64,000 nucleotides of DNA, taken from the NCBI GenBank assembly GCA_963697355.1, contig CAVONV010000023.1:558001-622000 (forward strand), read 5' to 3'. Position 1 is the stretch's first letter. Every line of letters begins with the position of its first letter. The DNA comes from CAVONV01 sp963697355. Its GTDB lineage: Bacteria > Acidobacteriota > Vicinamibacteria > Marinacidobacterales > DATDRI01. Under the pieces are notes generated by a model. It ran no database searches. It was not told the origin of the DNA and was given only the letters and a program-made list of their open reading frames with translations. Below are positions 16,378 through 24,893 of the stretch, piece by piece. The translations under genes were made by a program, and so were the position numbers.

Positions 16378-16471
16378 TATAGCATATTGATGCGGGATGC
16401 CCTTGGAGTTTGAGGGGGGTTTTGCCCCGCTGCTCTTCAGAACGGGACGGCGGGAAACAAGCAGGAGATTC

Positions 16472-16942
16472 GTGGCTGAGAAGAAGTCGGGCAACATCAA
16501 ATTAGTGGCTGAGAACCGCAAGGCTCGTCATGACTATGAGGTGTTGGACCGTATCGAAGCGGGCTTGGTTCTCTTGGGGACGGAGGTCAAATCGGCCCGG
16601 CAGGGGCGCGTCAACTTGAAGGACAGCTACGCCGTTGTCGAAAACGGCGAGCTCTACCTTGCCCAGTGCCACATCAGCGCTTACACCCATGCTCATTACG
16701 AGAATCACGATCCGTTGAGACGTCGGAAACTGTTGCTACATAGGCGTGAGCTACGCCGGCTCATTGGAAAAATCACCGAACGTGGTCTGACGCTCATTCC
16801 GTTACGGATCTACTTTCGAGGTGGACGCCTGAAAGTCGAGCTCGCCTTGTCCCGCGGCAAGAAGGCGCACGACAGACGGGCGGCGGTCAGGGAGCGGGAT
16901 ATCCAAAGGGACGTTGAGGCGGAACTCAAGCAAAGAAGATGA
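16472..16942 (+). CDS. smpB: SsrA-binding protein SmpB
   Basis: The protein has 156 residues from the GTG at 16472. AGGAG lies about seven bases upstream and the usual SmpB core (NIKLVAENRKARHDYEV) starts within ten residues, so the longer frame from 16397 is not needed. Conserved pieces include GLVLLGTEVKSARQGRVNL, YAVVENGELYLAQCHISAY and the basic C-terminal tail KKAHDRRAAVRERDIQRD. SmpB binds tmRNA and brings it to stalled ribosomes for trans-translation. No tmRNA gene is seen in this window. It is divergent from gspF. Confidence 0.96.
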   Translation: MAEKKSGNIKLVAENRKARHDYEVLDRIEAGLVLLGTEVKSARQGRVNLKDSYAVVENGELYLAQCHISAYTHAHYENHDPLRRRKLLLHRRELRRLIGKITERGLTLIPLRIYFRGGRLKVELALSRGKKAHDRRAAVRERDIQRDVEAELKQRR

Positions 16943-16970
16943 TTTGAATGGTGGAAGAATGGTTAGCCAC

Positions 16971-17264
16971 CTATTCGTCGTCGTCGTTCTCCTTGTGAAT
17001 GTACTTGATGTGGCGTTTCATGACGAGCAGGTTGGGCTTGTCCGTTCGATTGACCTTTAGACAGGTTTTGTCGTACCACTCGATGACACCGTGGAGCTCC
17101 TCTCCGTCTTCGAGCACGACCACTACCGGAGTCTTGCTGTTCATTTGCTTGATGTAGTAGAAGCTCTCGGCGTTGGTCTGCTCCGGTGGAACGGGCTTTC
17201 GACGGGTGGGTTTGGATTGGTCTTTGAGGTCGGTCAGTTTGGGTCGGATGAGCTTGCGATTCAC
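16971..17264 (-). CDS. hfq: Hfq-like Sm-fold RNA-binding protein with N-terminal arm
   Basis: The protein has 97 residues from the GTG at 17264 (NRKLIRPKL), with GAGGTG upstream. The open frame extends to 17483 but that part shows no family features. An Arg/Lys/Pro-rich arm of about 35 residues precedes an Hfq-like Sm domain: ESFYYIKQMNSKTPVVVVL for strand 1-2, DGEELHGVIEWYDKTCLKVN in place of the usual Sm1 segment, and LLVMKRHIKYIHKEND as the Sm2-like end. Hfq hexamers pair small RNAs with mRNAs. Similar proteins with this arm occur in Acidobacteria (from memory of the family). It converges with smpB, 28 bases away. Confidence 0.78.
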   Translation of the reverse strand: MNRKLIRPKLTDLKDQSKPTRRKPVPPEQTNAESFYYIKQMNSKTPVVVVLEDGEELHGVIEWYDKTCLKVNRTDKPNLLVMKRHIKYIHKENDDDE

Positions 17265-17503
17265 GATGATGCCACCTCGATTCTTAGAGACATGGCGCCT
17301 GGATTTGAAGGCGACAAGTTGGTACTTCGATGAGAACGGCTGTGTCCTGGTAAGTATGGCCTCGAGAGGCTTTTTTACCCCTCCCTCGATCATTATGCCG
17401 GGGTGAGTGCCCGCATATGGGATTGGAGAACCTACAGAATAGACCAAGTGTAGCATCTTCGGACGAAGAGCTGCAAGCAGCATCCCTGGGTGGGATTCAC
17501 CTT

Positions 17504-17531
17504 CCCGAGTACGGGAGTCAAGTGACTCGGG
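17504..17531. terminator. Hairpin after the PSP1 gene
   Basis: CCCGAGT (17504-17510) and ACTCGGG (17525-17531) are perfect inverted copies, just downstream of the minus-strand PSP1 stop at 17536. No T-tract follows, so it may be a message-end stabiliser rather than an intrinsic terminator. Confidence 0.4.
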
Positions 17532-17535
17532 TTGT

Positions 17536-18180
17536 CTATTCGAGCTCGTACGCCAGGCAGCATTTGAGCCGCCCGCATTGGCCCGTCAGCTTGGATGGGT
17601 TGAGGCTGAGGTTTTGTTTCTTGGCCATTTTGATCGAGATGGGGCGAAACTTAGACAACCACGACGAACAACAAAGAGGCCGTCCACAACTTCCGTAGCC
17701 GCCAATCATGCCGGCGGCGTCTCGCGGTCCAATTTGCCTCATCTCTATCCGTGTCTGGAACTCCCGTGCCAACTCACGGACTAGGGCCCTGAAATCGATC
17801 CGGTGCTCGGCGGTGAAATAAAATGTGGCTCGGCTTCCGTCCGTCTCGAACTCGACCCGGATGAGCTTCATCGCGAGACCGCGTTCGGTGACTTTCAGCA
17901 GGCAGCTTCGGAAGGCGTCTCCTTCGCGCTTGATCTTCTTGTCGTAGAGACGGTGATCCTCCTCGTTGGCGAATCTGACGAATTGAGAGGGGCGTGATTT
18001 GGCAGGGCAGCCGGAGCAGGTATCGCAGCTCGATGGCGTGTCTGACACGACGGTTGCATAGCGCTCCCCTGAATCGTTCGTGAGTATTACGGTGTCTCCC
18101 GGCCGAACCGTTTTGCCCGCGGTGTCGAACTCGATGGGCACGCCGTCTTCGATGAGTTTAGCCGAGGCGTAGTTTTTCAA
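17536..18180 (-). CDS. PSP1 domain protein (RicT/YaaT-like)
   Basis: The protein has 214 residues. After an N-terminal beta domain with a CDTCSGC cluster (about residues 50-58) comes the PSP1 C-terminal domain. It is recognised by IGPRDAAGMIGGYGSCGRPL, CCSSWLSKF, PISIKMAKKQNLSLNP and a final GQCGRLKCCLAYE. The Cys pattern is the one that carries [4Fe-4S] clusters in the Bacillus RicT complex, where the protein aids RNA maturation by RNase Y. The start overlaps the holB stop as ATGA, and in many bacteria tmk, holB and this gene are neighbours, which holds here. Confidence 0.9.
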   Translation of the reverse strand: MKNYASAKLIEDGVPIEFDTAGKTVRPGDTVILTNDSGERYATVVSDTPSSCDTCSGCPAKSRPSQFVRFANEEDHRLYDKKIKREGDAFRSCLLKVTERGLAMKLIRVEFETDGSRATFYFTAEHRIDFRALVRELAREFQTRIEMRQIGPRDAAGMIGGYGSCGRPLCCSSWLSKFRPISIKMAKKQNLSLNPSKLTGQCGRLKCCLAYELE

Positions 18181-19226
18181 ACCGCACCCTTCCTCCCGCT
18201 CGTCCCGGAGCTATCCGGTCCACCCCGCCTCTGGTCCGGTTTTCCGAGTCGGTCCAAGTAGAGCAGCGTCTGTTCGAGCGTGATTCGCTTGCTCGCATAG
18301 CGAACCTCGAGATCGTGGATGGCTTGCTCGAGACGAAGAAATCCGTTGAGCCAAACTTCGAGAGGCACGCGATGGGCCCTCGCCTCGAGCTCTTTCGTGA
18401 CCTCAGAGTGAAGCGCGTCGCCCCCGCTTGCCAAAGAGGCCAAATCTCGGAGCTGACATACCGCTAATCGAAGGACGACCGGAAGATCGGAGGCCTTGGC
18501 AAGCTGAGCGGCCCATGAGAGGATTTCGGAACGACCCGACTGTCGGGTCGGAAGAAACGCGATCCGGAGAGCTTCTTCATGCAAGGAGTCCACGCTATCC
18601 GCGAGCTCCAAAGCCCGCGACAGGTTTCCGCCGGCAACACCCGCGGCAAGACGTGCATTCGAGTGAGATATGCCGTGCTCCTCGACGAGAGTATCGACCA
18701 CCTCCTGACGTTGTAGGGGCAAGAAACGTATCCTCTGACATCGAGAGAGCAGCGTAGGCAGAATGGCCGCTTCGTTGGTAGTAAGTAGGATCAACACCGT
18801 CCAAGCCGGCGGTTCTTCCAGTGTCTTCAAGAGAGTGTTAGCGGCCGTTGGGTTCATTCGGTCCGACGTTTCGAAGATATAGACCCGTTTTCTTCCCTCG
18901 AAGGGGCGAAAAGGGCTTTCCGCAACGACCTGCCGGACCGCGTCCGCTTTGACTTGACCACCGCTGCCTTCCGGAGCGATTCGCCGGACGTCCGGGTGCG
19001 CTCCTACGTCGATTCGGAGGCATGTTGCGCACTTGTCGCATGAGTCTCGCTCCGGACCGGTGTCGGTCGGGCAATTCAAAGCCTTGGCGAAATTCACGGC
19101 CACGCGAAGCATGCCGGCCTCCTCCGGTCCGCTGAAAAGCAGACTGGGAGGGATGCGATCGCTCTCAGCCATTTTCTTCAGCCGATCGACGACCGCGCGG
19201 TTTCCCGTAAGTTGAGCGAGTGACAT
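18177..19226 (-). CDS. holB: DNA polymerase III subunit delta' (clamp loader)
   Basis: The protein has 349 residues. The AAA+ fold of clamp loader subunits is clear: LAQLTGNRAVVDRLKKMAES, PPSLLFSGPEEAGMLRVAV, zinc-binding CDKCATC near residue 60, SDRMNPTAANTLLKTLEEPP (SRC-like region) and LLSRCQRIRF. The Walker A position reads GPEEAGML without the GKT lysine, so it should not bind ATP as an ATPase. This is normal for delta' subunits. The C-terminal third is the helical collar domain. It is transcribed after tmk, from which it is separated by an 81-base repeat-bearing gap. Confidence 0.92.
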   Translation of the reverse strand: MSLAQLTGNRAVVDRLKKMAESDRIPPSLLFSGPEEAGMLRVAVNFAKALNCPTDTGPERDSCDKCATCLRIDVGAHPDVRRIAPEGSGGQVKADAVRQVVAESPFRPFEGRKRVYIFETSDRMNPTAANTLLKTLEEPPAWTVLILLTTNEAAILPTLLSRCQRIRFLPLQRQEVVDTLVEEHGISHSNARLAAGVAGGNLSRALELADSVDSLHEEALRIAFLPTRQSGRSEILSWAAQLAKASDLPVVLRLAVCQLRDLASLASGGDALHSEVTKELEARAHRVPLEVWLNGFLRLEQAIHDLEVRYASKRITLEQTLLYLDRLGKPDQRRGGPDSSGTSGRKGAV

Positions 19227-19228
19227 TT

Positions 19229-19277
19229 GAAGTACTCAGAACCCGAGAACTCGAGAATTCAAGAGCTCAAGAATATC
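19229..19277. repeat. GAATTC/CTCGAG-type iterated repeat, tmk-holB gap
   Basis: Iterations of a roughly eight-base unit (AGAACTCG, AGAATTCA, AGAGCTCA) fill the space between tmk and holB. It belongs to the family also seen at 3426, 20898, 28938, 46289 and 47180. Confidence 0.6.
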
Positions 19278-19307
19278 GGTCGAATTCAGTTGGGCGGGCG
19301 GGTGAGG

Positions 19308-19949
19308 CTAGAAGCCCATCCGTGGGGCAAGTCGATCCCAAATCTCTTGTTGGATCGTCTGTCGACTACCCTCGGCCGGCACTACGATGTAGCGCTTCGG
19401 CTCCTTGCGAGCCATCCGGAAGTATGCACTTCGAACCCGGCGGTGAAACTCGTTACGCTCCTGCTCGAAGCGTCCTTCACCCCGATCCTTTTGGTTTCTC
19501 TTGTTGCGGCCACGGGCTCGTTTCAAGCCGTGCTCCACTGGAAGGTCCAGCAAGATGGTGAAACGCGGTCGGTATTCGCCGGTCATCACGCGATCCAGAG
19601 ATCGGATCAGCCGACGGGACAACCCCCGCGCATAACCCTGATAGGCGATAGTCGAGTCGGTGAAACGATCGCATATCACAATTTTGCCATCATCCAGGGC
19701 GGGCCATACTACCTCCCTCAAATGCTGGGCCCGGTCCGCAAAGTATAGAGCCATTTCGACCTCCGGCACCATGCGCCGGTTAGCCGGGTTCAACAGAATC
19801 CTACGAATCTCACGGCCGATCCTGGTGCCACCCGGTTCCCGGGTCAGCAGACAGGAGCAACCGATACTCTCCAGACGCTCAGCGAGGAGCCTGGCTTGAG
19901 TGGATTTCCCGCAACCCTCGATGCCTTCAAAAGTAAGTAAGAAACTCAA
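19308..19949 (-). CDS. tmk: Thymidylate kinase
   Basis: The protein has 213 residues, the usual size. The P-loop is FEGIEGCGKSTQA near the N-terminus. The DR motif region reads REPGGTRIGREIR, and the thymidine-binding part is ICDRFTDSTIAYQGYARGL. The lid region RARGRNKRNQKDRGEGRFEQ carries several basic residues. The enzyme phosphorylates dTMP to dTDP with ATP in the cytoplasm. It is the first gene of a minus-strand group with holB and the PSP1 gene. About 190 bases with palindromic repeats separate it from the divergent SDR gene. Confidence 0.95.
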   Translation of the reverse strand: MSFLLTFEGIEGCGKSTQARLLAERLESIGCSCLLTREPGGTRIGREIRRILLNPANRRMVPEVEMALYFADRAQHLREVVWPALDDGKIVICDRFTDSTIAYQGYARGLSRRLIRSLDRVMTGEYRPRFTILLDLPVEHGLKRARGRNKRNQKDRGEGRFEQERNEFHRRVRSAYFRMARKEPKRYIVVPAEGSRQTIQQEIWDRLAPRMGF

Positions 19950-19988
19950 GCCGCTCGCCTAACTCATAGAAAATTATCACAGAATGGT

Positions 19989-20048
19989 CCGCCTTCGCCA
20001 GGGGCTTCGGCGAGACAAGCCCGCCTTCGCCAAGGGGCTTCGGCAAGA
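19989..20048. repeat. Tandem CCGCCTTCGCC palindromes between tmk and SDR gene
   Basis: Two units of the form CCGCCTTCGCCA, AGGGGCTTCGGCGAG follow each other in the divergent tmk-SDR gap. Each can fold into a GC-rich stem. This is the same family as the copy inside the pseudopilin-like gene. Confidence 0.6.
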
Positions 20049-20136
20049 AAATCGAGCGCGAGGCAACCCGGGGAGTCCTGACCCCGCTGAATGAGCCCGT
20101 TAGACGGTATAATTTCGCTCGGCTAGGAGGTGTTGG

Positions 20137-20892
20137 ATGATCTCACTTAAAGACAAAGTCTCCCTTGTTACGGGAGGATCGCGGGGTATAGGAAGAGCAA
20201 CGGCATTGGCCCTTGCGCAAGCCGGAGCGGACGTAGCGGTGAACTACCGCAGTGAGATGGAGGCCGCCCAGCAGGTCACCCGGTCCATTCAAGCGCTCGG
20301 GAGACGAGCAGTGGCTCTCGAGGGAGACGTTTCCAGCGAGACTCAAGTGAGTCGACTGGTTGAGGAGACAGTCCGATCGCTCGGGAGGATCGATATCCTG
20401 GTCGCCAACGCCGGTGTTTGGAAGCGGGCTCCCGTCACAGAGATGAGCTCTGAGCAGTGGGAAGAGACCCTGGACATCAATTTGAAGGGGGCTTTCTTTG
20501 CTGCCAAGCATGCGGCGAGGTTCATGGTCGAGAACAAGTCTGGACGCATCATCTTCATCTCCTCTACTGCCGGTCAGCGGGGTGAGGCGTTTCATTCTCA
20601 CTACGCTGCCTCCAAAGGCGGCATCATCAGCTTCACAAAATCGTTGGCACCGGAACTGGCGCCTCATGGGATCTTGGTCAACTGTGTGGCTCCTGGGTGG
20701 GTCGAGACGGATATGGCGGCCGGAGCTCTCTCCGGAGCGAGTCGCGATGGGATTCACGCGACGATTCCGCTGGGACGGGTTGGGAAACCGGAGGAGATCG
20801 CAGGTGCGGTGCTCTTTCTCGCCTCTGAGCTCTCGACCTTCATTACGGGTGAGATTCTCAACGTCAATGGCGGAGCAGTTCTTGTGGGGTAA
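20137..20892 (+). CDS. Short-chain dehydrogenase/reductase, FabG-like
   Basis: The protein has 251 residues, with AGGAGG six bases before the ATG. The classical SDR layout is present: TGGSRGIGRA (cofactor loop, about residues 13-22), NYRS after strand 2 (suggests NADP(H)), NAGVW, and the catalytic set N-S-Y-K with FISSTAG, YAASKGG (Tyr about 158, Lys about 162). It ends with GRVGKPEEIAGAVLFLASE and ITGEILNVNGG. The best guess is a 3-oxoacyl-ACP reductase-like enzyme, but the same pattern fits sugar or alcohol dehydrogenases. No fatty acid synthesis gene lies nearby. Confidence 0.9.
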   Translation: MISLKDKVSLVTGGSRGIGRATALALAQAGADVAVNYRSEMEAAQQVTRSIQALGRRAVALEGDVSSETQVSRLVEETVRSLGRIDILVANAGVWKRAPVTEMSSEQWEETLDINLKGAFFAAKHAARFMVENKSGRIIFISSTAGQRGEAFHSHYAASKGGIISFTKSLAPELAPHGILVNCVAPGWVETDMAAGALSGASRDGIHATIPLGRVGKPEEIAGAVLFLASELSTFITGEILNVNGGAVLVG

Positions 20893-20897
20893 AAAGA

Positions 20898-21010
20898 AAG
20901 AATTCAAGAACTCAAGAACTCGAGAACTGCGAGAATGCGAGAATAAATCTCGGAGAAGAATTCACCGCCAAGGCGCGGAGGAACGGGTAACTGGTAACCC
21001 GGTAACCGAC
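20898..21010. repeat. Composite of three short repeat types after the SDR gene
   Basis: In order: GAATTCAAGAACTCAAG-type octamers (20898-20944), a short CACCGCCAAGGCGC stretch (about 20963-20977) and GGTAACTGGTAACC iterations (about 20984-21008). Three repeat families adjoin within 110 bases between two converging genes. Confidence 0.6.
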
Positions 21011-21032
21011 CTCTGACGACTGTCCTGGATAG

Positions 21033-22169
21033 CTAGATAGTAGCGCCGCTTAGCATCAGCACATATCGGTGAGAAGCGTTGAGGAGCAATGCACTCGCAA
21101 GTGTTACCGGTTGGCTCTTGTCCGTGATGAGGACCAAGGCTTCACCGGTCTCGGGTATGCATTTGACGATGAGATAGAAGTTCTCTGTCGTGAAAGAGAG
21201 CTCCTCGAGATGGTCGTCCTCCCGCATCGAAGTCAAGTTCTCCAGGTACTTGACGAAAGCGGGAAGTTTTTCGATGATGAGGCGGTCTTGCGTTTCACTG
21301 GGGGCTTCTACGAACTCCAGTTCGATTTCTTCCGTTTCCATATCGAAGAAGAAAGCTGCGAGTAGGGAAGGCGTGTGTTCATGGATCTCCGTCAGGACAT
21401 TACGTTGCAGAGGTTTTTTGTCCTGGACCTTCGGTTCGGAAGGCAACACTCTTACCACCGAAGGTTTGGCCGCAGCGGGTGCGCGCCTTGGCTCCCCCAC
21501 CCTTTCGCGGTGATGCTTTTGTTCGAGTAGCTCATGGAGGCGGCTCGACCGGGCTCGGTGGGTCTCGTGACGTGCCTTCCAATGGTCCGGGGAGAATTCC
21601 GACTGGAAGACTCTGGCCGAAGTTTCGGGTTGGCCCAATAGTTCGTAGATCTTGTTGAGGGCTTCACCTTTCTCGAACGTCACTCCTGCCTCTGTCTCGA
21701 AATAGCAATTGGAGAAGCGTCCCCTGACCAGTAGGATCATCGCCGTACCCTTGTTCGTGATGACCTCCACTGATCCCGTATGGCCTTCTTGCTCGAGCTT
21801 CTTCAGCAGGTCTTTGAGCGGGTCGGGTGCGAGGACCTCACTGAAGATCTCTTGTCGGTTGGAAAGGCCTCTCAGCATGTGCGCCACATCCAAGGGCAGT
21901 TCATAGATCGAGACCTTGCCGTCTCTAGCTTGAGCCGTGTTCCGTAGTTTCAGAGCTGCTTCGTTGGAGACAAAAATCTCGTTCCCCGCGCGATAGATGA
22001 TGTTGATCTGCTCTCCCAAGTAGAAGAGCATCAACCCTTCAGCATCCCCAAAAGCTATCTCCATGTAGCCGGAGAGGTTGACGTCCTCGCAGTGGCGCAC
22101 GACGCTTTCAAAAGGGGTGGTTACGGTCGATAGGTCTTCGGAAAGAAGCTTGCTGCCGGGAAAGCGCAT
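21033..22169 (-). CDS. DUF4388-like plus roadblock-like regulatory protein
   Basis: The protein has 378 residues with no signal peptide. Two related N-terminal modules (about residues 30-110 and 130-200) have the DUF4388/PATAN-like pattern SGYMEIAFGDAEGLMLFYLG and TGSVEVITNKGTAMILLVRG. A basic, Pro/Ala-rich linker (about 205-255) leads to a C-terminal domain (about 265-378) resembling roadblock/LC7 folds, with SLLAAFFFDMETEEIELEF and FYLIVKCIPETGEALVLIT. Such combinations occur in GTPase-linked polarity or signalling circuits. No partner GTPase is visible here. The assignment rests on pattern only, so function is open. Confidence 0.6.
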   Translation of the reverse strand: MRFPGSKLLSEDLSTVTTPFESVVRHCEDVNLSGYMEIAFGDAEGLMLFYLGEQINIIYRAGNEIFVSNEAALKLRNTAQARDGKVSIYELPLDVAHMLRGLSNRQEIFSEVLAPDPLKDLLKKLEQEGHTGSVEVITNKGTAMILLVRGRFSNCYFETEAGVTFEKGEALNKIYELLGQPETSARVFQSEFSPDHWKARHETHRARSSRLHELLEQKHHRERVGEPRRAPAAAKPSVVRVLPSEPKVQDKKPLQRNVLTEIHEHTPSLLAAFFFDMETEEIELEFVEAPSETQDRLIIEKLPAFVKYLENLTSMREDDHLEELSFTTENFYLIVKCIPETGEALVLITDKSQPVTLASALLLNASHRYVLMLSGATI

Positions 22170-22255
22170 TCAATTCCTTCTGGTGTTGAGAATTGCCCTA
22201 AGGGAAAGTGTATCAGAGCTTTCCGAAGGCCAGCAAGCTAAACTTCAATACGGTG

Positions 22256-22288
22256 ACGGGGACAGTCCGCTAGAGGGACTGCCCCCGT
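22256..22288. repeat. GGGGACAGTCC palindrome (REP-like)
   Basis: ACGGGGACAGTCC and GGACTGCCCCCGT are inverted copies with one mismatch around a seven-base loop. It lies between two minus-strand genes. Related elements are at 49009-49069 and 63799-63858. Confidence 0.7.
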
Positions 22289-22304
22289 AGCATTTGTTGT
22301 CTTC

Positions 22305-22874
22305 TCATCCCAGCAGTTTGACGAGCAATTCTCGCGCTTGATCGACTCGCCCGGCCAAATTCTCGATGCTATTCGTGACAATGGAAAGATACCGTTCAAC
22401 GCCGTCCCAGGCGTTCTCCTCCACGCCCTCGCGAATCCCCGGCATGGTCTTTACGCCGTAGCCCGTGTAGAAACCGGGCGCGCATATTTGATGTCGAAAC
22501 CACTCCCGATGAGGTAGTCCCTCTTCGTGGGCGAGGAGTCGCTCGGTAGGCATGGGCATGAAGGCTTCGTGCTCCTCGATCCAAGCATCCAGGCCCCAAG
22601 ACTCGTACTGGGAGAGAATGAACTCTGCGACCTTTTTTCTTCCGGGCCCACCCGCGTGATGGGGCTCTTGCGATGAAACCCGCATGTACTCTCGGAGGTT
22701 CTCCGATTGGGGGACGGCGCGAAGTTTCTCTTCCCAGCCCTTTTGCTCGGGAGCTTCGTCGTGAGTGAACCCCCGTTGGGTGGTTTCTTCGGAGAACGCG
22801 GTTGGAGCGGCAAGGGCGAGAGCGTTCAGCAGGGCAAGGTGGCCAAGCCAACGGTTTGGATTGAACGACATCAA
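22305..22874 (-). pseudogene. Internally deleted glutamate carboxypeptidase-like (M28) gene
   Basis: The protein has 189 residues with a signal peptide (about 1-28). Residues about 35-115 match the N-terminal end of exported M28B peptidases (GFTHDEAPEQKGWEEKLRAV, HHAGGPGRKKVAEFI). From about residue 117 (EEGLPHREWFRHQICAPGF) it jumps to their C-terminal dimerisation domain. The protease-associated domain and the whole zinc-binding catalytic domain, several hundred residues, are missing, yet the frame is kept. No metal ligands remain, so it cannot be a peptidase. It is either a decayed gene or, less likely, a short protein retained for binding. Confidence 0.78.
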
Positions 22875-23085
22875 TAAGCCTCCAGACGAAATCAGCTACA
22901 ACACTCGGTGGCAGGCAGTATCTTTCTTATAGGCTCGACGCAGAATCAGCGTTGGTGGGCTACACGTCCGCGCGGTCGGGATGGATAAAACGGGTGTGGA
23001 TTGTGATAGGATTCACGGGCTACCATACAAGGGGATCGAGGAAGACTTTCGTCTCCGCAGACTGGTTGGGTGTGACACACAGACG

Positions 23086-24693
23086 ATGGCATTTCTCAAG
23101 AGATCAAAAAAAGCTAAGGACCCTTTCAGGGAGATCCAGGATTGCCTGCAACGGCGTGACTACAAGGGCGCGCTAGGCGGATTCAAATCTCTCCTCACCA
23201 AGGATGCAAAGAACACTCAAATCCGTTTGCGTTTCGCTGATACCTTGGTGCTGGCCGGGAGCAAGAATGAGGCGATCCGCCAATATCGAAAAGTGGCCGA
23301 CGAGCTGGCGGAAGCCGGTTTCATGATCCGGGCCATCGCGATCAACAAGAAGATCGTTCAACTCGACCCGACTCAGACCGATGTCCACGAAAAACTGGCA
23401 AACATGAACGAGGAGCGTTCTCGAGGTGTGTCCTCGCGTTCCTCTTTACCGCTGCACGTCGGTCGACCGTTGGATGCCGAGGAAATGTCCTCGCCCATCG
23501 AGGAGGTGCGGAACGAAGAACCTCCAACATCGGACGGGGTGCCTCCTGTCGAAAAGATGCCTCCGCCGGTTGAGACGACGCCGGCCGCTACGGAAGAAAA
23601 GATCGTAGGGGCTGAACCGACGCTGAGCCTGGAAGAAAGCATGGCCATGGAGTTCGGTGAGACGGCAAAGTCAGGGGCCGCAGCCCCGGTGGGAGGCGTG
23701 GAGCCCGATGTGGCCCCTCCTCGAGACGAGGAGGTCGTCGAGCTTGATTTGGGTCGTGTCGACTTGGAAGGGCCGTCCGATTTTGAGTCGGTGGGTTTCG
23801 AGCTAGCCGATGATGGAGTGCCGCCGCTTCTTGTCGGACAAACCCGGGAAACTGGCGAAGAGCCGTCTTCTTTGGATGTCGGTATCGAAGAGGAGTCGAC
23901 GAAGGTCGAGGTCGAACCGCCCACTTTCGAGTTAACGGAGGAGGAGCCAACATTCGAAGAGGAGCCTGTCCCCTTAGCCGGTGAAGACATCCGCGAGGAA
24001 GAACCAGAGGTCGATCTGTCCGTGGGGGATGAAACGAAGGAAGCCTCGCGGGTGGAAGAAGCGCCCTCCGCTCCCATCGAGCTCGTGAGTGAGGCGGAAG
24101 AAATGGAGCTCGAAGCGGAAACGGTAGAGGGTGAAGAAGACGAGGAGATAGAGGTAGAAATCGAGACCGAGCCGGAAATGGCGGCAGACGGAGACAACCC
24201 GCTCGTCGGACTGCTTGGTGATGACATCGATTCTCTCATCGACTCGATTATTTTCGACGTCGAGACCTCCGTCTCCATGCCTTTGGCCCCAGCGCGTCCG
24301 GCCCCGACGCGAATTCCTTTGTTCTCCGACCTGACCGCGGAAGAGTTCGTTGATGTCGCCATCATGTTGGTTCGACGCTCGGAGAAGCCCGGCACCGTTA
24401 TCGTGAAGGAAGGCGACCCCGGCGAGTCGATGTTCATTGTCAGCACCGGTGAGGCCGAGGCCACTCGAGAGGAAGAAGGTCAGGATGTGAAGCTTGCTGT
24501 CTTCAGCGATGGCGATTTTTTTGGCGAGATGGCTGTGCTATCGGGTGAGCCCCGAACCGCTACAGTGACCGCCGTTAAGAACACTGAGTTTCTCGAGCTC
24601 AGCCGGGCTGATCTGCAACAGATTTGCTCCCGCCACCCCGAGGTCGAGGCAAAGCTGCGCTTGGCCTACGACGAGAGAAGAAGCCAACAATAA
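23086..24693 (+). CDS. TPR and cyclic nucleotide-binding domain protein with acidic linker
   Basis: The protein has 535 residues from the ATG at 23086 (MAFLKRSKK). An earlier in-frame ATG at 22981 gives a tail without features. Residues about 10-95 form TPR-like helices (DYKGALGGFKSLLTKD, KNEAIRQYRKVADELAEAG). About 110-400 is a strongly acidic low-complexity linker, rich in E, P and V. The C-terminal 125 residues form a cNMP-binding domain: FVDVAIMLVRRSEKPG, VIVKEGDPGESMFIVSTGEA and the phosphate-cassette region FGEMAVLSGEPRTATVTA. The R and E of that motif are present, so binding of cAMP or cGMP is plausible. No output domain such as HTH is attached. The role may be assembly of a signalling complex. 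Confidence 0.82.
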   Translation: MAFLKRSKKAKDPFREIQDCLQRRDYKGALGGFKSLLTKDAKNTQIRLRFADTLVLAGSKNEAIRQYRKVADELAEAGFMIRAIAINKKIVQLDPTQTDVHEKLANMNEERSRGVSSRSSLPLHVGRPLDAEEMSSPIEEVRNEEPPTSDGVPPVEKMPPPVETTPAATEEKIVGAEPTLSLEESMAMEFGETAKSGAAAPVGGVEPDVAPPRDEEVVELDLGRVDLEGPSDFESVGFELADDGVPPLLVGQTRETGEEPSSLDVGIEEESTKVEVEPPTFELTEEEPTFEEEPVPLAGEDIREEEPEVDLSVGDETKEASRVEEAPSAPIELVSEAEEMELEAETVEGEEDEEIEVEIETEPEMAADGDNPLVGLLGDDIDSLIDSIIFDVETSVSMPLAPARPAPTRIPLFSDLTAEEFVDVAIMLVRRSEKPGTVIVKEGDPGESMFIVSTGEAEATREEEGQDVKLAVFSDGDFFGEMAVLSGEPRTATVTAVKNTEFLELSRADLQQICSRHPEVEAKLRLAYDERRSQQ

Positions 24694-24893
24694 CAAGCGT
24701 TCGGAATGGGGCCAGGCCCCACGCGTTCGAAAATTGTGGAAAACTGCAGGCTGAGCCGCTGATTCAAGCGGAATGATCTAGAGGTTTGGTGACTGCCGTA
24801 GTCGATCTGAGTATGCGTCTTGGCGGTATTCGGGTTACAATTTGAAGATAGGAGTAAAGTCGGGCGACTGATTGCTAACCGAAAGGTGTTTCT

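Noticed and set aside
16250..16471. tmRNA gene next to smpB
   Set aside because: No tRNA-Ala-like ends, tag-coding frame or T-loop sequence could be found in the gap; only a promoter-like sequence is present.
18177..19226. Broken Walker A in holB as a sign of pseudogene
   Set aside because: Loss of the P-loop lysine is normal for delta' subunits, which do not hydrolyse ATP.
23373..24464. 363-residue Ser-rich minus-strand frame
   Set aside because: It mirrors the acidic GAG/GAA codons of the cNMP protein linker on the opposite strand. Low complexity explains the long frame.
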